Assembly: GCA_905214245.1 (NCBI GenBank)
Contig: CAJMLO010000064.1
Location: 1-5,686 of the forward strand
From: an uncultured bacterium
GTDB lineage: Bacteria; Bacillota; Clostridia; TANB77; CAG-508
Direction of reading: 5' to 3'
Length of the DNA: 5,686 nucleotides
Shown: piece by piece, positions 1 through 4,927 of the stretch
Layout: each line of letters opens with the position of its first letter
Numbering within the stretch: the stretch's first letter is position 1
Position numbers and translations under genes: made by a program
Notes under the pieces: generated by a model
Database searches by the model: none
What the model was told of the DNA's origin: nothing
Seen by the model: only the letters and a program-made list of their open reading frames with translations

Positions 1-17
1 GAAAGGAAAGTGATATA

Positions 18-671
18 ATGAAAAATTTTAAAGAATTATTTAAAAATAATATTATTGTAATAATATTATTTTCTATTGCACTAGCAGGTGGTGTGTGTTT
101 ATACTTTAAAACAGAAGAAAAGGAGAATATACAAAATATATTTGAAGAAGTAGAAAATAATGTGACAACAAATACAGTTGAAAATGAAAGTACAGAAGAA
201 ACTAAGAAAATTGCGATACATATTACTGGAGAGGTCAAAAAAACAGGTGTAATATATTTAAAAGTAGGTTCAAGAATAATAGATGCTATTGAAAAAGCAG
301 GAGGAACAACCAAAAATGCAGATTTAAGTAAAGTAAATTTAGCATATGTTTTGCTAGATGGACAAAAACTGTATATACCAAATAAAAAAGATAAAATAAG
401 TGAATATATTTCTGAGGGAGGAGGGCAAAATGTAATAACTTGTACAGAAGCAAACTCAAATACTGAAATGAATAAAAGTAAAAAGATTAATATTAATACA
501 GCTGGAAAAGAAGAACTTCAAAAGATATCAGGAATTGGACCATCACTTGCAGAGAAAATAATAAGTTATAGAAATTCGAATGGAAAATTTAAGAAGATAG
601 AAGATATAAAAAATGTAAATGGAATTGGAGAGAATAAATATAGGAATATTAAAGGTAGTATTTGCATATAA
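18..671 (+). CDS. comEA: ComEA-like competence DNA receptor (SLBB + helix-hairpin-helix)
   Basis: This 217-residue protein matches the ComEA layout. A lysine-rich start leads into one membrane segment (about residues 11-30), then an acidic Glu/Asn/Thr-rich spacer (31-62), an SLBB domain (about 65-122, with ITGEVKKTGV and DGQKLYIPNK) and a C-terminal double helix-hairpin-helix (about 155-213, with ININTAGKEEL, SGIGPSLAEK and NGIGENKY). ComEA proteins sit on the outer face of the cytoplasmic membrane and bind incoming double-stranded DNA during natural transformation, passing it to the ComEC channel. The ATG at 18 follows a GGAAAG ribosome-binding site at 5-10. Length is normal for the family and nothing looks broken. 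No comEC follows; a tRNA gene does, so comEC must lie elsewhere if present. Family assignment is secure; whether the host is competent cannot be told from this window. Confidence 0.93.
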   Translation: MKNFKELFKNNIIVIILFSIALAGGVCLYFKTEEKENIQNIFEEVENNVTTNTVENESTEETKKIAIHITGEVKKTGVIYLKVGSRIIDAIEKAGGTTKNADLSKVNLAYVLLDGQKLYIPNKKDKISEYISEGGGQNVITCTEANSNTEMNKSKKININTAGKEELQKISGIGPSLAEKIISYRNSNGKFKKIEDIKNVNGIGENKYRNIKGSICI

Positions 672-796
672 TGAAAATAGAAAAAACGTCAAGTGAAAAA
701 TTAAATGCAATTCAGAAACAGAAGAAAATTAATTATAAAAAATTAAAAAAAATAATTTGTAGTGTTGACAAATGTATATATAAGTTGTATACTTAG
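671..796 (+). CDS. Possible small Lys-rich ORF overlapping the comEA stop
   Basis: The stop of comEA overlaps an ATG (TAATG at 669-673) that opens a 41-codon frame ending in TAG at 794-796. The product would be basic and Lys/Ile-rich, starting MKIEKTSSEK and ending KCIYKLYT, with no membrane segment or motif that I recognise. For it: the overlap resembles translational coupling, and AAAGG lies at about 651-655, though about 15 bases from the ATG. Against it: its last ten codons lie over the consensus promoter of the downstream tRNA gene, and A-rich DNA of this kind stays open by chance. It is more likely spurious than real. Confidence 0.22.
   Translation: MKIEKTSSEKLNAIQKQKKINYKKLKKIICSVDKCIYKLYT
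765..793 (+). promoter_or_regulatory. Sigma-A promoter of the tRNA-fMet gene
   Basis: TTGACA (765-770), a 17-base spacer and TATACT (788-793) form a near-perfect housekeeping promoter. Transcription would start near 800, giving a 5' leader of about 43 bases that RNase P would remove before the tRNA at 843. Such a strong match is expected for a stable-RNA gene and shows that the tRNA need not depend on read-through from comEA. Confidence 0.9.
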
Positions 797-842
797 AAAG
801 TAGTCATTTGAAATCAGCGAATGCCAACACTACAACATATAT

Positions 843-918
843 CGCGGGGTGGAGCAGTTGGCAGCTCGTTGGGCTCATAACCCAAAGGTCGGAGGTTCGA
901 GTCCTCCCCCCGCAACCA
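843..918 (+). tRNA. Initiator tRNA-fMet (anticodon CAT)
   Basis: This is a complete 76-base tRNA with encoded 3' CCA (916-918). The acceptor strands are CGCGGGG and CCCCGCA, leaving the first base C unpaired against A72, the hallmark of bacterial initiator tRNA that allows formylation. The anticodon stem TTGGG/CCCAA carries the three consecutive G-C pairs needed for P-site entry, and the loop CTCATAA holds anticodon CAT at 876-878. The D-arm (GAGC/GCTC) and T-arm (GGAGG/CCTCC with loop TTCGAGT) are intact. It delivers formyl-methionine to start codons. It is a single-gene unit with its own promoter and terminator, not part of an rRNA operon here. Confidence 0.97.
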
Positions 919-920
919 GA

Positions 921-952
921 AAAAAGGATTCTAGAGATAGAATCCTTTTTAT
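921..952 (+). terminator. Intrinsic terminator of the tRNA gene
   Basis: A perfect 13-bp inverted repeat (AAAAAGGATTCTA at 921-933, GAGA loop, TAGAATCCTTTTT at 938-950) begins three bases after the tRNA CCA. The right arm ends in five T residues, so it should end tRNA transcription. Because the left arm starts with five A residues it could also act on the minus strand. Confidence 0.92.
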
Positions 953-1078
953 AAGATTTTGCGTAATTAGTGTAAAAAATAATAACTAAACGGTACAGAA
1001 AAATTGACTTTTTTAACAACAAATGTTACAATTATGTTACGAATTTATTACATTTATATTAAATTTTATTAAAAATTA

Positions 1079-1107
1079 TTGAAATTACTTATGAAGTATT
1101 GTATAAA
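1079..1107 (+). promoter_or_regulatory. Candidate promoter for a plus-strand antisense RNA
   Basis: TTGAAA (1079-1084), 17 bases, then TATAAA (1102-1107) would start a transcript near 1114 that runs into the terminator at 1212-1251. A second candidate, TTGACT (1004-1009), 17 bases, TACAAT (1027-1032), is at least as good by sequence and would give a longer RNA from about 1039. The region is so A/T-rich that chance matches are expected, so the choice between them is open. Confidence 0.35.
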
Positions 1108-1169
1108 AAATACAGAAGATTATAAATAAAATTATTGATTTTATGTTCTAATTGTAAAAAATAAAGCAT

Positions 1170-1198
1170 AAAATTAAGAGAAGGATTAATCCTTCTCT
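1170..1198 (-). terminator. Terminator of the small-peptide (toxin-like) mRNA
   Basis: A perfect palindrome at 1177-1198 has 10-bp arms (AGAGAAGGAT) around a TA centre. On the minus strand it is followed by TAATTTTA (1176-1169), a moderately T-rich tail; on the plus strand it is followed by TGACTTAT, a poorer tail. It is therefore best read as the end of the minus-strand transcript that starts near 1493 and carries the 30-residue ORF. Confidence 0.65.
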
Positions 1199-1211
1199 GA
1201 CTTATCGTTAG

Positions 1212-1251
1212 AATTGAGGTTGCTTTTTGCGGGGCTGACCTCAATTTTTTC
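1212..1251 (+). terminator. Terminator of the plus-strand antisense RNA
   Basis: AATTGAGGT (1212-1220) pairs with ACCTCAATT (1238-1246) around a 17-base loop holding TTGCGGGGC, and a run of six T residues (1245-1250) follows. The T-run is present only in the plus direction, so this ends a plus-strand transcript. The exposed G/C-rich loop is the sort of element that could begin pairing with the opposing mRNA. Confidence 0.75.
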
Positions 1252-1265
1252 TTTGCTCAATTTGA

Positions 1266-1358
1266 CTATGTACTTAAAAATACCTGCAAATCCGAACTAA
1301 AAGCCCGTAAACAAAGAATAATGAAGCCAATGCCTACTAAAAGCAAAAAATTCTCCAT
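1266..1358 (-). CDS. Small hydrophobic peptide, candidate type I toxin
   Basis: This 30-codon ORF encodes a peptide starting MENFLLLVGIGFIILCLR, with one membrane segment (about residues 4-17), an arginine at 18 and a polar tail ending QVFLST. I do not recognise a named family. The ribosome-binding site GGAGGTGAT (1372-1364) is a full complement of the 16S 3' end, with 9 bases between GGAGG and the ATG, so translation is almost certainly intended. A promoter lies at 1500-1528, a structured leader between, and a terminator at 1177-1198. A convergent terminator (1212-1251) implies an antisense RNA covering the mRNA 3' end. Size, hydrophobicity and antisense layout together match membrane-acting type I toxins of Firmicutes. 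Alternatives are a small membrane regulator or a leader peptide; the isolated position argues against the latter. Confidence 0.68.
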   Translation of the reverse strand: MENFLLLVGIGFIILCLRAFSSDLQVFLST

Positions 1359-1373
1359 AAGCAATCACCTCCC

Positions 1374-1493
1374 GATGTAAATAACTAACTGCTCAATCAG
1401 ATGCAGTATATTAGCAGTCAAAAGCTGCTTTAACTAGCAGTATCAACTGCTAATTAATACACCTAAGAAGTCATGGTGAATGCTTATAACGAT
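1374..1493 (-). promoter_or_regulatory. Long structured leader of the small-peptide mRNA
   Basis: The predicted mRNA carries about 135 untranslated bases before its ATG. Within it the six-base words AGCAGT and ACTGCT recur: plus-strand ACTGCT at 1388 and 1446, and AGCAGT at 1413 and 1436, with partial copies at about 1402-1407 and 1423-1429. They allow competing hairpins. One is a tight stem, 1436-1441 with 1446-1451, over a four-base loop. Another is a long stem, 1411-1418 with 1446-1453 (TTAGCAGT/ACTGCTAA). On the mRNA, TCACC near the 5' end (plus-strand 1475-1479) can pair with GGTGA of the Shine-Dalgarno site. Type I toxin mRNAs are often kept silent by such 5'-end pairing. No known riboswitch or T-box consensus is visible. 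Confidence 0.45.
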
Positions 1494-1499
1494 GAACAT

Positions 1500-1528
1500 A
1501 CTATATCAAATTTAACTAAAATAATCAA
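1500..1528 (-). promoter_or_regulatory. Sigma-A promoter of the small-peptide gene
   Basis: Read on the minus strand, TTGATT (1528-1523), a 17-base spacer and TATAGT (1505-1500) form a good housekeeping promoter, with transcription expected near 1493. The A/T-rich stretch upstream (1530-1565) holds ATACAA-AAA-TTGTAT, a small inverted repeat that could be a UP element or an operator. Confidence 0.72.
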
Positions 1529-1651
1529 TACAGTATTTTATAAAAAAATACAAAAATTGTATATGTGTCAATGATGTGAAAGAAATTCTTATAGAAAAAT
1601 TGTAGTATCATTGATTTTAGTTTTTATGCTATCGCATCAATACTTAAAATT

Positions 1652-1828
1652 TTATGCTGCTCCCCTTTCTAGTTCTGCTCTTTTTTCTTTTGGTGTTAAA
1701 TACCCTAATACTGCCATTGGTATATTATTTGGTCTTTTTAAATATGTTTTTACTGCATTTTCTTTGGTTTTTAAATTATGTGGTAAATATCTCTTTGTAT
1801 TTTTTGAATTTTGTGTTATACTATTCAT
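1652..1828 (-). pseudogene. Unrecognised short ORF, probable gene remnant
   Basis: The minus strand carries a 58-codon frame with the A-rich, Lys/Asn-rich codon use seen in the real genes of this window, so it is more likely to be genuine coding sequence than the opposite frame. The product starts MNSITQNSKNTKR, is basic, and ends LGYLTPKEKRAELERGAA. The ending LGYLTPKE recalls the last turn of IS3/IS30-type DDE transposases, where LGY-TP-E is common, but no DDE residues are present and I would not assign it. The ATG at 1828 has no Shine-Dalgarno site and an in-frame TGA lies five codons upstream. A weak promoter (TATAAT at 1880-1875) could serve it. It is best seen as a tail of a larger decayed gene; a small intact protein is possible. 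Confidence 0.35.
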
Positions 1829-1913
1829 AAGTGATTCAAGTCATTTTGTATAATTTTTATTTTTCGACAATTCAATTATACTACTTGAATTACTTTTTTT
1901 CTATATTTTTTGT

Positions 1914-2057
1914 TTCACATCAATTGTAACACTACATGGAACAACAGTAACAATAAGCGATTCAACAATTACAACAACAGGAGATAATGCCGGAGAAATA
2001 ATGACATCAGGTGGAGGAACGTATTTAGGATATAGACAGTATAAGAAGAAAAAGTAG
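1914..2057 (+). pseudogene. 3' remnant of a Thr/Gly-rich, possibly surface, protein
   Basis: A plus-strand frame with coding-like composition ends at TAG 2055-2057. The frame is open from 1854, but the part before about 1914 is T-rich and unlike the rest, and no ATG or ribosome-binding site exists, so the gene has lost its 5' portion. The readable part includes VTLHGTTVTISDS, TITTTGDNAGEIMTSGGGT and a basic end, GYRQYKKKK. Thr/Gly repeats of the type TITT-G-NA-GI-T-GGT occur in right-handed beta-helix or adhesin-like exported proteins. That resemblance is from memory and weak. It ends 29 bases before the translocase ATG, so the two may once have shared a transcript. Confidence 0.35.
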
Positions 2058-2086
2058 AAAAAGTAGAAAAAATAAGGAGAAGACAA

Positions 2087-3905
2087 ATGGAAGATAGAAA
2101 AGAAGGTCTATTTTCTTTAGATGCATTGAAAACATCAAAAAAGGAAGAAAAAGAAATTGAAAAGAAAATAAGTTTTGCTAAAAGAATATTAAATAGTTTT
2201 CGGAGTGAATGTAAATGTCGAAGAATGTGTTATTGGAAATTTGATAACAAGGTATTACATAAAGCCTGTTTTAGGTACGGAAGTTAAAGAAGTAAAAAAA
2301 CTTGAATTGGATCTAGCGTACGCGCTTGGAGTGAGTGATGTTAAAATAGATATAGATGCAGTGCGAGGCATAATAACAATGGATACCGTAAACATTGAGT
2401 ATAGTAAATTACTTTTGGGAGATTGCATGAAAGATTTATTGGAAAGTAATGCAAAAATACCGATAATAATTGGAAAAGATTTGAATGGAACTGTTTACAT
2501 TGATGATTTGGTAGAGATTTCTAATCTTTTGGTTGCAGGTACAACGGGGACAGGAAAAAGTACTATGTTAAATACAATTATACTGGAGATTTTATATAAC
2601 TTTAAACCTGAAGATGTAAAGATTGTATTAATAGATACAAGAATAATAAATTTTAAAAGATTTGCTAATATTCCAAATTTACTTATACCACCAATTTATA
2701 ATACAAAAAAAGCAGAAGGTACTTTAGCTTGGATATTACAAGAATGTGTAGATAGAAATAAGAAATTTGCTGAGAACAACGTGAAAAATATTGAGGAATA
2801 TAATATAAAAAATGAACTTAAGTTACCTAGAATTGCTGTATTCATTGAAGATTTATGTGATTTGATGTCATATGATGAAAAAAATATAGAAGAAATGATC
2901 ATAAATATAATACAAATATCCAGAAAAGTGGGTATACATTTAATAATATCAACGTATAGAACATCAACTGATATTATAACTGGTAGAATAAAAACAAATA
3001 TTCCTGCGAGATTAACATTTAAGTTGCCTTCAATAGCAGATTCTAGAACAGTACTAAACCGAGGAGGAGCAGAGCAATTATTACTTTATGGTGATGCATT
3101 GTTTACTAAAATAGGAATAACAAAGATAATGAGATTGCAGGCACCATATGTAAGTGATGAAGAAATAGATAATATAGTTAAAACATTTGAAGGAAAAAAT
3201 ATATATAATGAAAATGACATAAAATTTATTCAGGACTTTGAAGCCGATAAGGAAAATAACGAATTGTTTGAAGAAAAAAGTGATGATGGTTATGAATTAG
3301 ATCCATTGCTTTATGAAGCAGCTGATGAGGTTATAAAAACAGGTCAGGCATCTACTTCATTTATGCAGAGAAGATTTAAAATTGGCTATGCAAGGGCAGG
3401 AAGGATAATGGATCAATTAGAAGAAAGAGGAATAATTTCAGGATATAATGGAAGTTTAACGAGAAATGTTTTAATGAATATGGAAACTTATAATACTTTA
3501 ATGAAAGAAAAAAATAAAAATATAAGAGGTAAAATTGTAATGGAAGAAACACAAACAAAAACTAAATTTTGCAAGTTTTGCGGAGAGAAAATACCAGAGG
3601 ATGCAGTAATGTGCGTGCATTGTGGAAGACAAGTTGAACAGTTGAAATCAGAACAACCACAAGTGATAATAAACAATTCAAACAATAATACTAATACAAA
3701 TGGTGGTGGAGTTTATAGAAAAGCAAAAAATAAATGGGTAGCTCTTTTATTGTGCATATTTTTAGGAGGAATTGGTGCTCATAAATTCTACGAAGGAAAG
3801 ATCGGACTTGGTATAGTTTATTTATTTACAGTTGGATTTTTTGGAATAGGATGGGCAATTGATTTTATTGTGTTATTATTTAAATCAAATCCATATTATG
3901 TGTAA
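2087..3905 (+). CDS. FtsK/SpoIIIE-type DNA translocase with zinc-ribbon/TM2 tail, apparent +1 frameshift
   Basis: The start ATG 2087 has AAGGAGA six bases upstream, but that frame ends at 2285-2287. The FtsK frame is open from 2193; its 566 codons from GTG 2205 lack a ribosome-binding site. Skipping C2201 joins both: NSF then GVNVNVEE, as FtsK proteins read there, giving about 605 residues. Numbered from 2205: alpha-beta region 1-95; Walker A GTTGTGKST 112-120; LIDTR 142-146, usually LIDPK; Walker B FIEDLCDLM 213-221; RTSTDIITG 252-260; NRGGAEQLL 285-293; gamma winged helix about 364-424, which in FtsK reads DNA orientation. The usual N-terminal membrane domain is absent. After a Lys-rich linker come a zinc ribbon (C456, C459, C470, C473), an Asn-rich spacer and a TM2 domain with two membrane segments (about 511-524 and 534-559). 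It should be an ATP-driven DNA pump, perhaps membrane-bound by its C-terminus. Its role is unknown, and it could be a pseudogene. Confidence 0.85.
2198..2204 (+). other. Apparent +1 frameshift site (TTT C GGA)
   Basis: Codon 38 of the frame starting at 2087 is TTT, followed by CGG in frame. Moving one base forward re-pairs tRNA-Phe on TTC and continues as GGA GTG AAT, restoring the conserved FtsK reading. CGG looks very rare among the window's intact genes by eye, so the ribosome could pause there, which is the recipe of +1 slippage. No upstream Shine-Dalgarno-like stimulator is visible. A one-base insertion by mutation or sequencing error explains it equally well. Confidence 0.5.
3525..3542 (+). 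promoter_or_regulatory. Possible internal ribosome-binding site for the zinc-ribbon/TM2 part
   Basis: AGAGG (3525-3529) lies 10 bases before an in-frame ATG (3540-3542) that begins MEETQTKTKFCKFCGEK. Stand-alone zinc-ribbon/TM2 proteins of Clostridia begin much like this, so the 121-residue tail could be made separately as well as fused. No stop codon separates it from the FtsK gamma domain. Confidence 0.4.
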
Positions 3906-3961
3906 TGTAAGATGACTTTTGATTTATGTATATATAAGATCTAAAAGGTATAAATATTAAT

Positions 3962-4011
3962 AGAACTCTTCTTATTAGACAGAAAATTTAATAAGGAGAG
4001 TTCTTTTTTTA
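3962..4011 (+). terminator. Intrinsic terminator after the translocase gene
   Basis: A 16-bp stem (AGAACTCTTCTTATTA at 3962-3977 with 3989-4004, one T-G wobble) closes an 11-base loop and runs into seven T residues (4004-4010). It separates the translocase from the Nudix cluster, which has its own promoter just downstream. Confidence 0.93.
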
Positions 4012-4022
4012 TAATGCTTGTA

Positions 4023-4051
4023 TTGGAATTGTATGTGTGACATGATATAAT
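4023..4051 (+). promoter_or_regulatory. Sigma-A promoter of the Nudix cluster
   Basis: TTGGAA (4023-4028), 17 bases, then TATAAT (4046-4051) preceded by TGA gives a consensus extended -10 promoter. Transcription should start near 4058, about 20 bases before the ATG at 4078. I see no other convincing promoter before 5549, so it probably also serves the two pyrophosphohydrolase genes. Confidence 0.82.
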
Positions 4052-4077
4052 TTGAAGAAATGAAAGGAGAGATTTAT

Positions 4078-4551
4078 ATGGATATAACAATTGATGTAGA
4101 TAATTATAAGTTAAATGTAAGAGCAGCAGGAGTAATGATACATAATGGCAAAATTTTGGTTCATAGAAATATTAATTCTGACCACTATGCATTAATTGGA
4201 GGAAGAGTAGAAATAGGAGAAAATTCAGCTGATACAATTAAAAGAGAAATTAAAGAAGAATTAGGAAAAAACATAGAAATAACAGGATATATATCAACAA
4301 TAGAAAACTTTTTTGAGATGAAAGGTTCAAAATACCATGAAATAATGTTTGTACATAAAATAGAATTTACAAATGAAGATGATAAAAAAATAGAATATAC
4401 AATGAAAAATATTGAAGGAAAAGATTATTTGCAATATGAATGGATAGAGATAAATAAAATTGATGAGTATCCACTATTGCCAAGAGCTGTAAAAGAAGTT
4501 TTAAAAGAAAATAAATTTCCAATACATAAAATAAATAATGATTTGAAATAA
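4078..4551 (+). CDS. Nudix hydrolase (MutT-like)
   Basis: This 157-residue protein carries a full Nudix box: G42 with five residues to E48, seven more, then REIKEELGK (56-64). The glutamates of REIKEE bind the divalent metal used to hydrolyse a nucleoside diphosphate linked to another group. Flanking strands (AAGVMIHNGKILVHR near 16-30, HYALIGG near 36-42) fit the fold. The substrate (oxidised nucleotide, ADP-ribose, NADH and so on) cannot be read from the box, and the last position is K64 where a hydrophobic residue is usual. An ATG at 4060 is in frame, but AAAGGAGA (4063-4070) sits after it and eight bases before ATG 4078, so 4078 is the start. It overlaps the predicted promoter output closely and leads a cluster with two more nucleotide hydrolases. 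Length is typical and nothing is broken. Confidence 0.92.
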   Translation: MDITIDVDNYKLNVRAAGVMIHNGKILVHRNINSDHYALIGGRVEIGENSADTIKREIKEELGKNIEITGYISTIENFFEMKGSKYHEIMFVHKIEFTNEDDKKIEYTMKNIEGKDYLQYEWIEINKIDEYPLLPRAVKEVLKENKFPIHKINNDLK

Positions 4552-4927
4552 AACAGGTGAAGACGTCGTTGTAGAATATGAAAAAACTAGACTTATAATG
4601 GAAGGAAGAGAAGATCTAGTAGATAAAGTTTTTGTAACAAGAGAAATTGCAGGAAATGCTGAAAGATTTGATGTGCTTTCATATGATAAAGATGGAAATG
4701 AGAAATATATAGAAGTAAAAACAACTAAAGGAGGATTAAATAATATATTTCATATATCAGAAAATGAAGTTGAATTTTCTGAACAATATAAAGATAAATA
4801 ATATTTATATAGAGTTTATAATTATAATATAAAAACGATGTCTGCAGATCTAAAGATTATAAAAGGAGCTATAATTAGAGAAAAACTACAAGCAACAAAT
4901 TATACTTGTAGGATAGGAGGAAAATAA
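4547..4927 (+). pseudogene. Decayed DUF3883 / NOV_C nuclease-like domain with in-frame stop
   Basis: The frame open from 4547 reads TGEDVVVEYEKTRLIMEGRE, then RFDVLSYDKDGNEKYIEVKT and FHISENEVEFSEQYKDK. This is the pattern of the NO VEIN C-terminal domain (DUF3883), a restriction-endonuclease-like fold in which the Asp of RFDVLSYD and the E-V-K of YIEVKTT fit a D...ExK nuclease core. TAA at 4799-4801 interrupts it, yet the same frame continues YLYRVYNYN and ends at TAA 4925-4927, as the domain normally would (DKYYLYRVY). One changed base (TAT to TAA) explains the break. No ribosome-binding site or N-terminal part is present: the frame starts against the Nudix stop, so the 5' part of a larger protein was lost. 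DUF3883 usually lies at the end of helicases or other defence-type proteins. A short product from ATG 4598 is possible but has no clear ribosome-binding site. Confidence 0.72.

Larger units (their letters stand above)
1114..1251 (+). ncRNA. Candidate type I antitoxin RNA
   Basis: No protein is evident on this strand. A strong plus-strand terminator at 1212-1251 has no coding gene in front of it, so some non-coding RNA is expected to end there. Such an RNA would run opposite the small hydrophobic peptide gene at 1266-1358 and be complementary to roughly the last 75-85 bases of that gene's mRNA, which appears to end near 1170. Convergent genes overlapping only at their 3' ends is the known layout of txpA/RatA and bsrG/SR4 in Bacillus subtilis, where the antisense RNA blocks translation and promotes decay of the toxin mRNA. 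The 3' end is well supported; the 5' end is a guess (1114, or 1039 with the other promoter). Confidence 0.42.

Noticed and set aside
804..1022. 72-codon frame on the minus strand over the tRNA gene
   Set aside because: It is the antisense of tRNA-fMet; its GCGGRTRTSDLWV stretch is the familiar false protein produced by translating such tRNA genes backwards.
1388..1453. CRISPR-like short repeats
   Set aside because: The repeated unit is only six bases, in both orientations and irregularly spaced, so it forms hairpins and is not an array.
1374..1493. Riboswitch or T-box leader
   Set aside because: No T-box motif, specifier loop or known aptamer consensus is visible, and the downstream ORF is not a metabolic gene. 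Repeated AGCAGT/ACTGCT words explain the structure.
1611..1853. 80-codon Phe-rich frame on the plus strand
   Set aside because: It has no ribosome-binding site and is pyrimidine-rich, unlike the window's true genes. It is opposite the better coding-like minus-strand frame at 1652-1828.
1901..2086. 61-codon frame on the minus strand
   Set aside because: Low-complexity Phe/Tyr-rich antisense of the A-rich sequence before the translocase gene, with no ribosome-binding site.
2696..3685. Minus-strand frames at 2696-2902, 3376-3558 and 3488-3685
   Set aside because: All are antisense to strongly conserved FtsK and zinc-ribbon coding sequence and show the Phe/Ser/Leu-rich make-up typical of such shadows.
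4060..4080. Upstream ATG at 4060 as the Nudix start
   Set aside because: The Shine-Dalgarno sequence AAAGGAGA lies between this ATG and the one at 4078, so 4078 is the real start.
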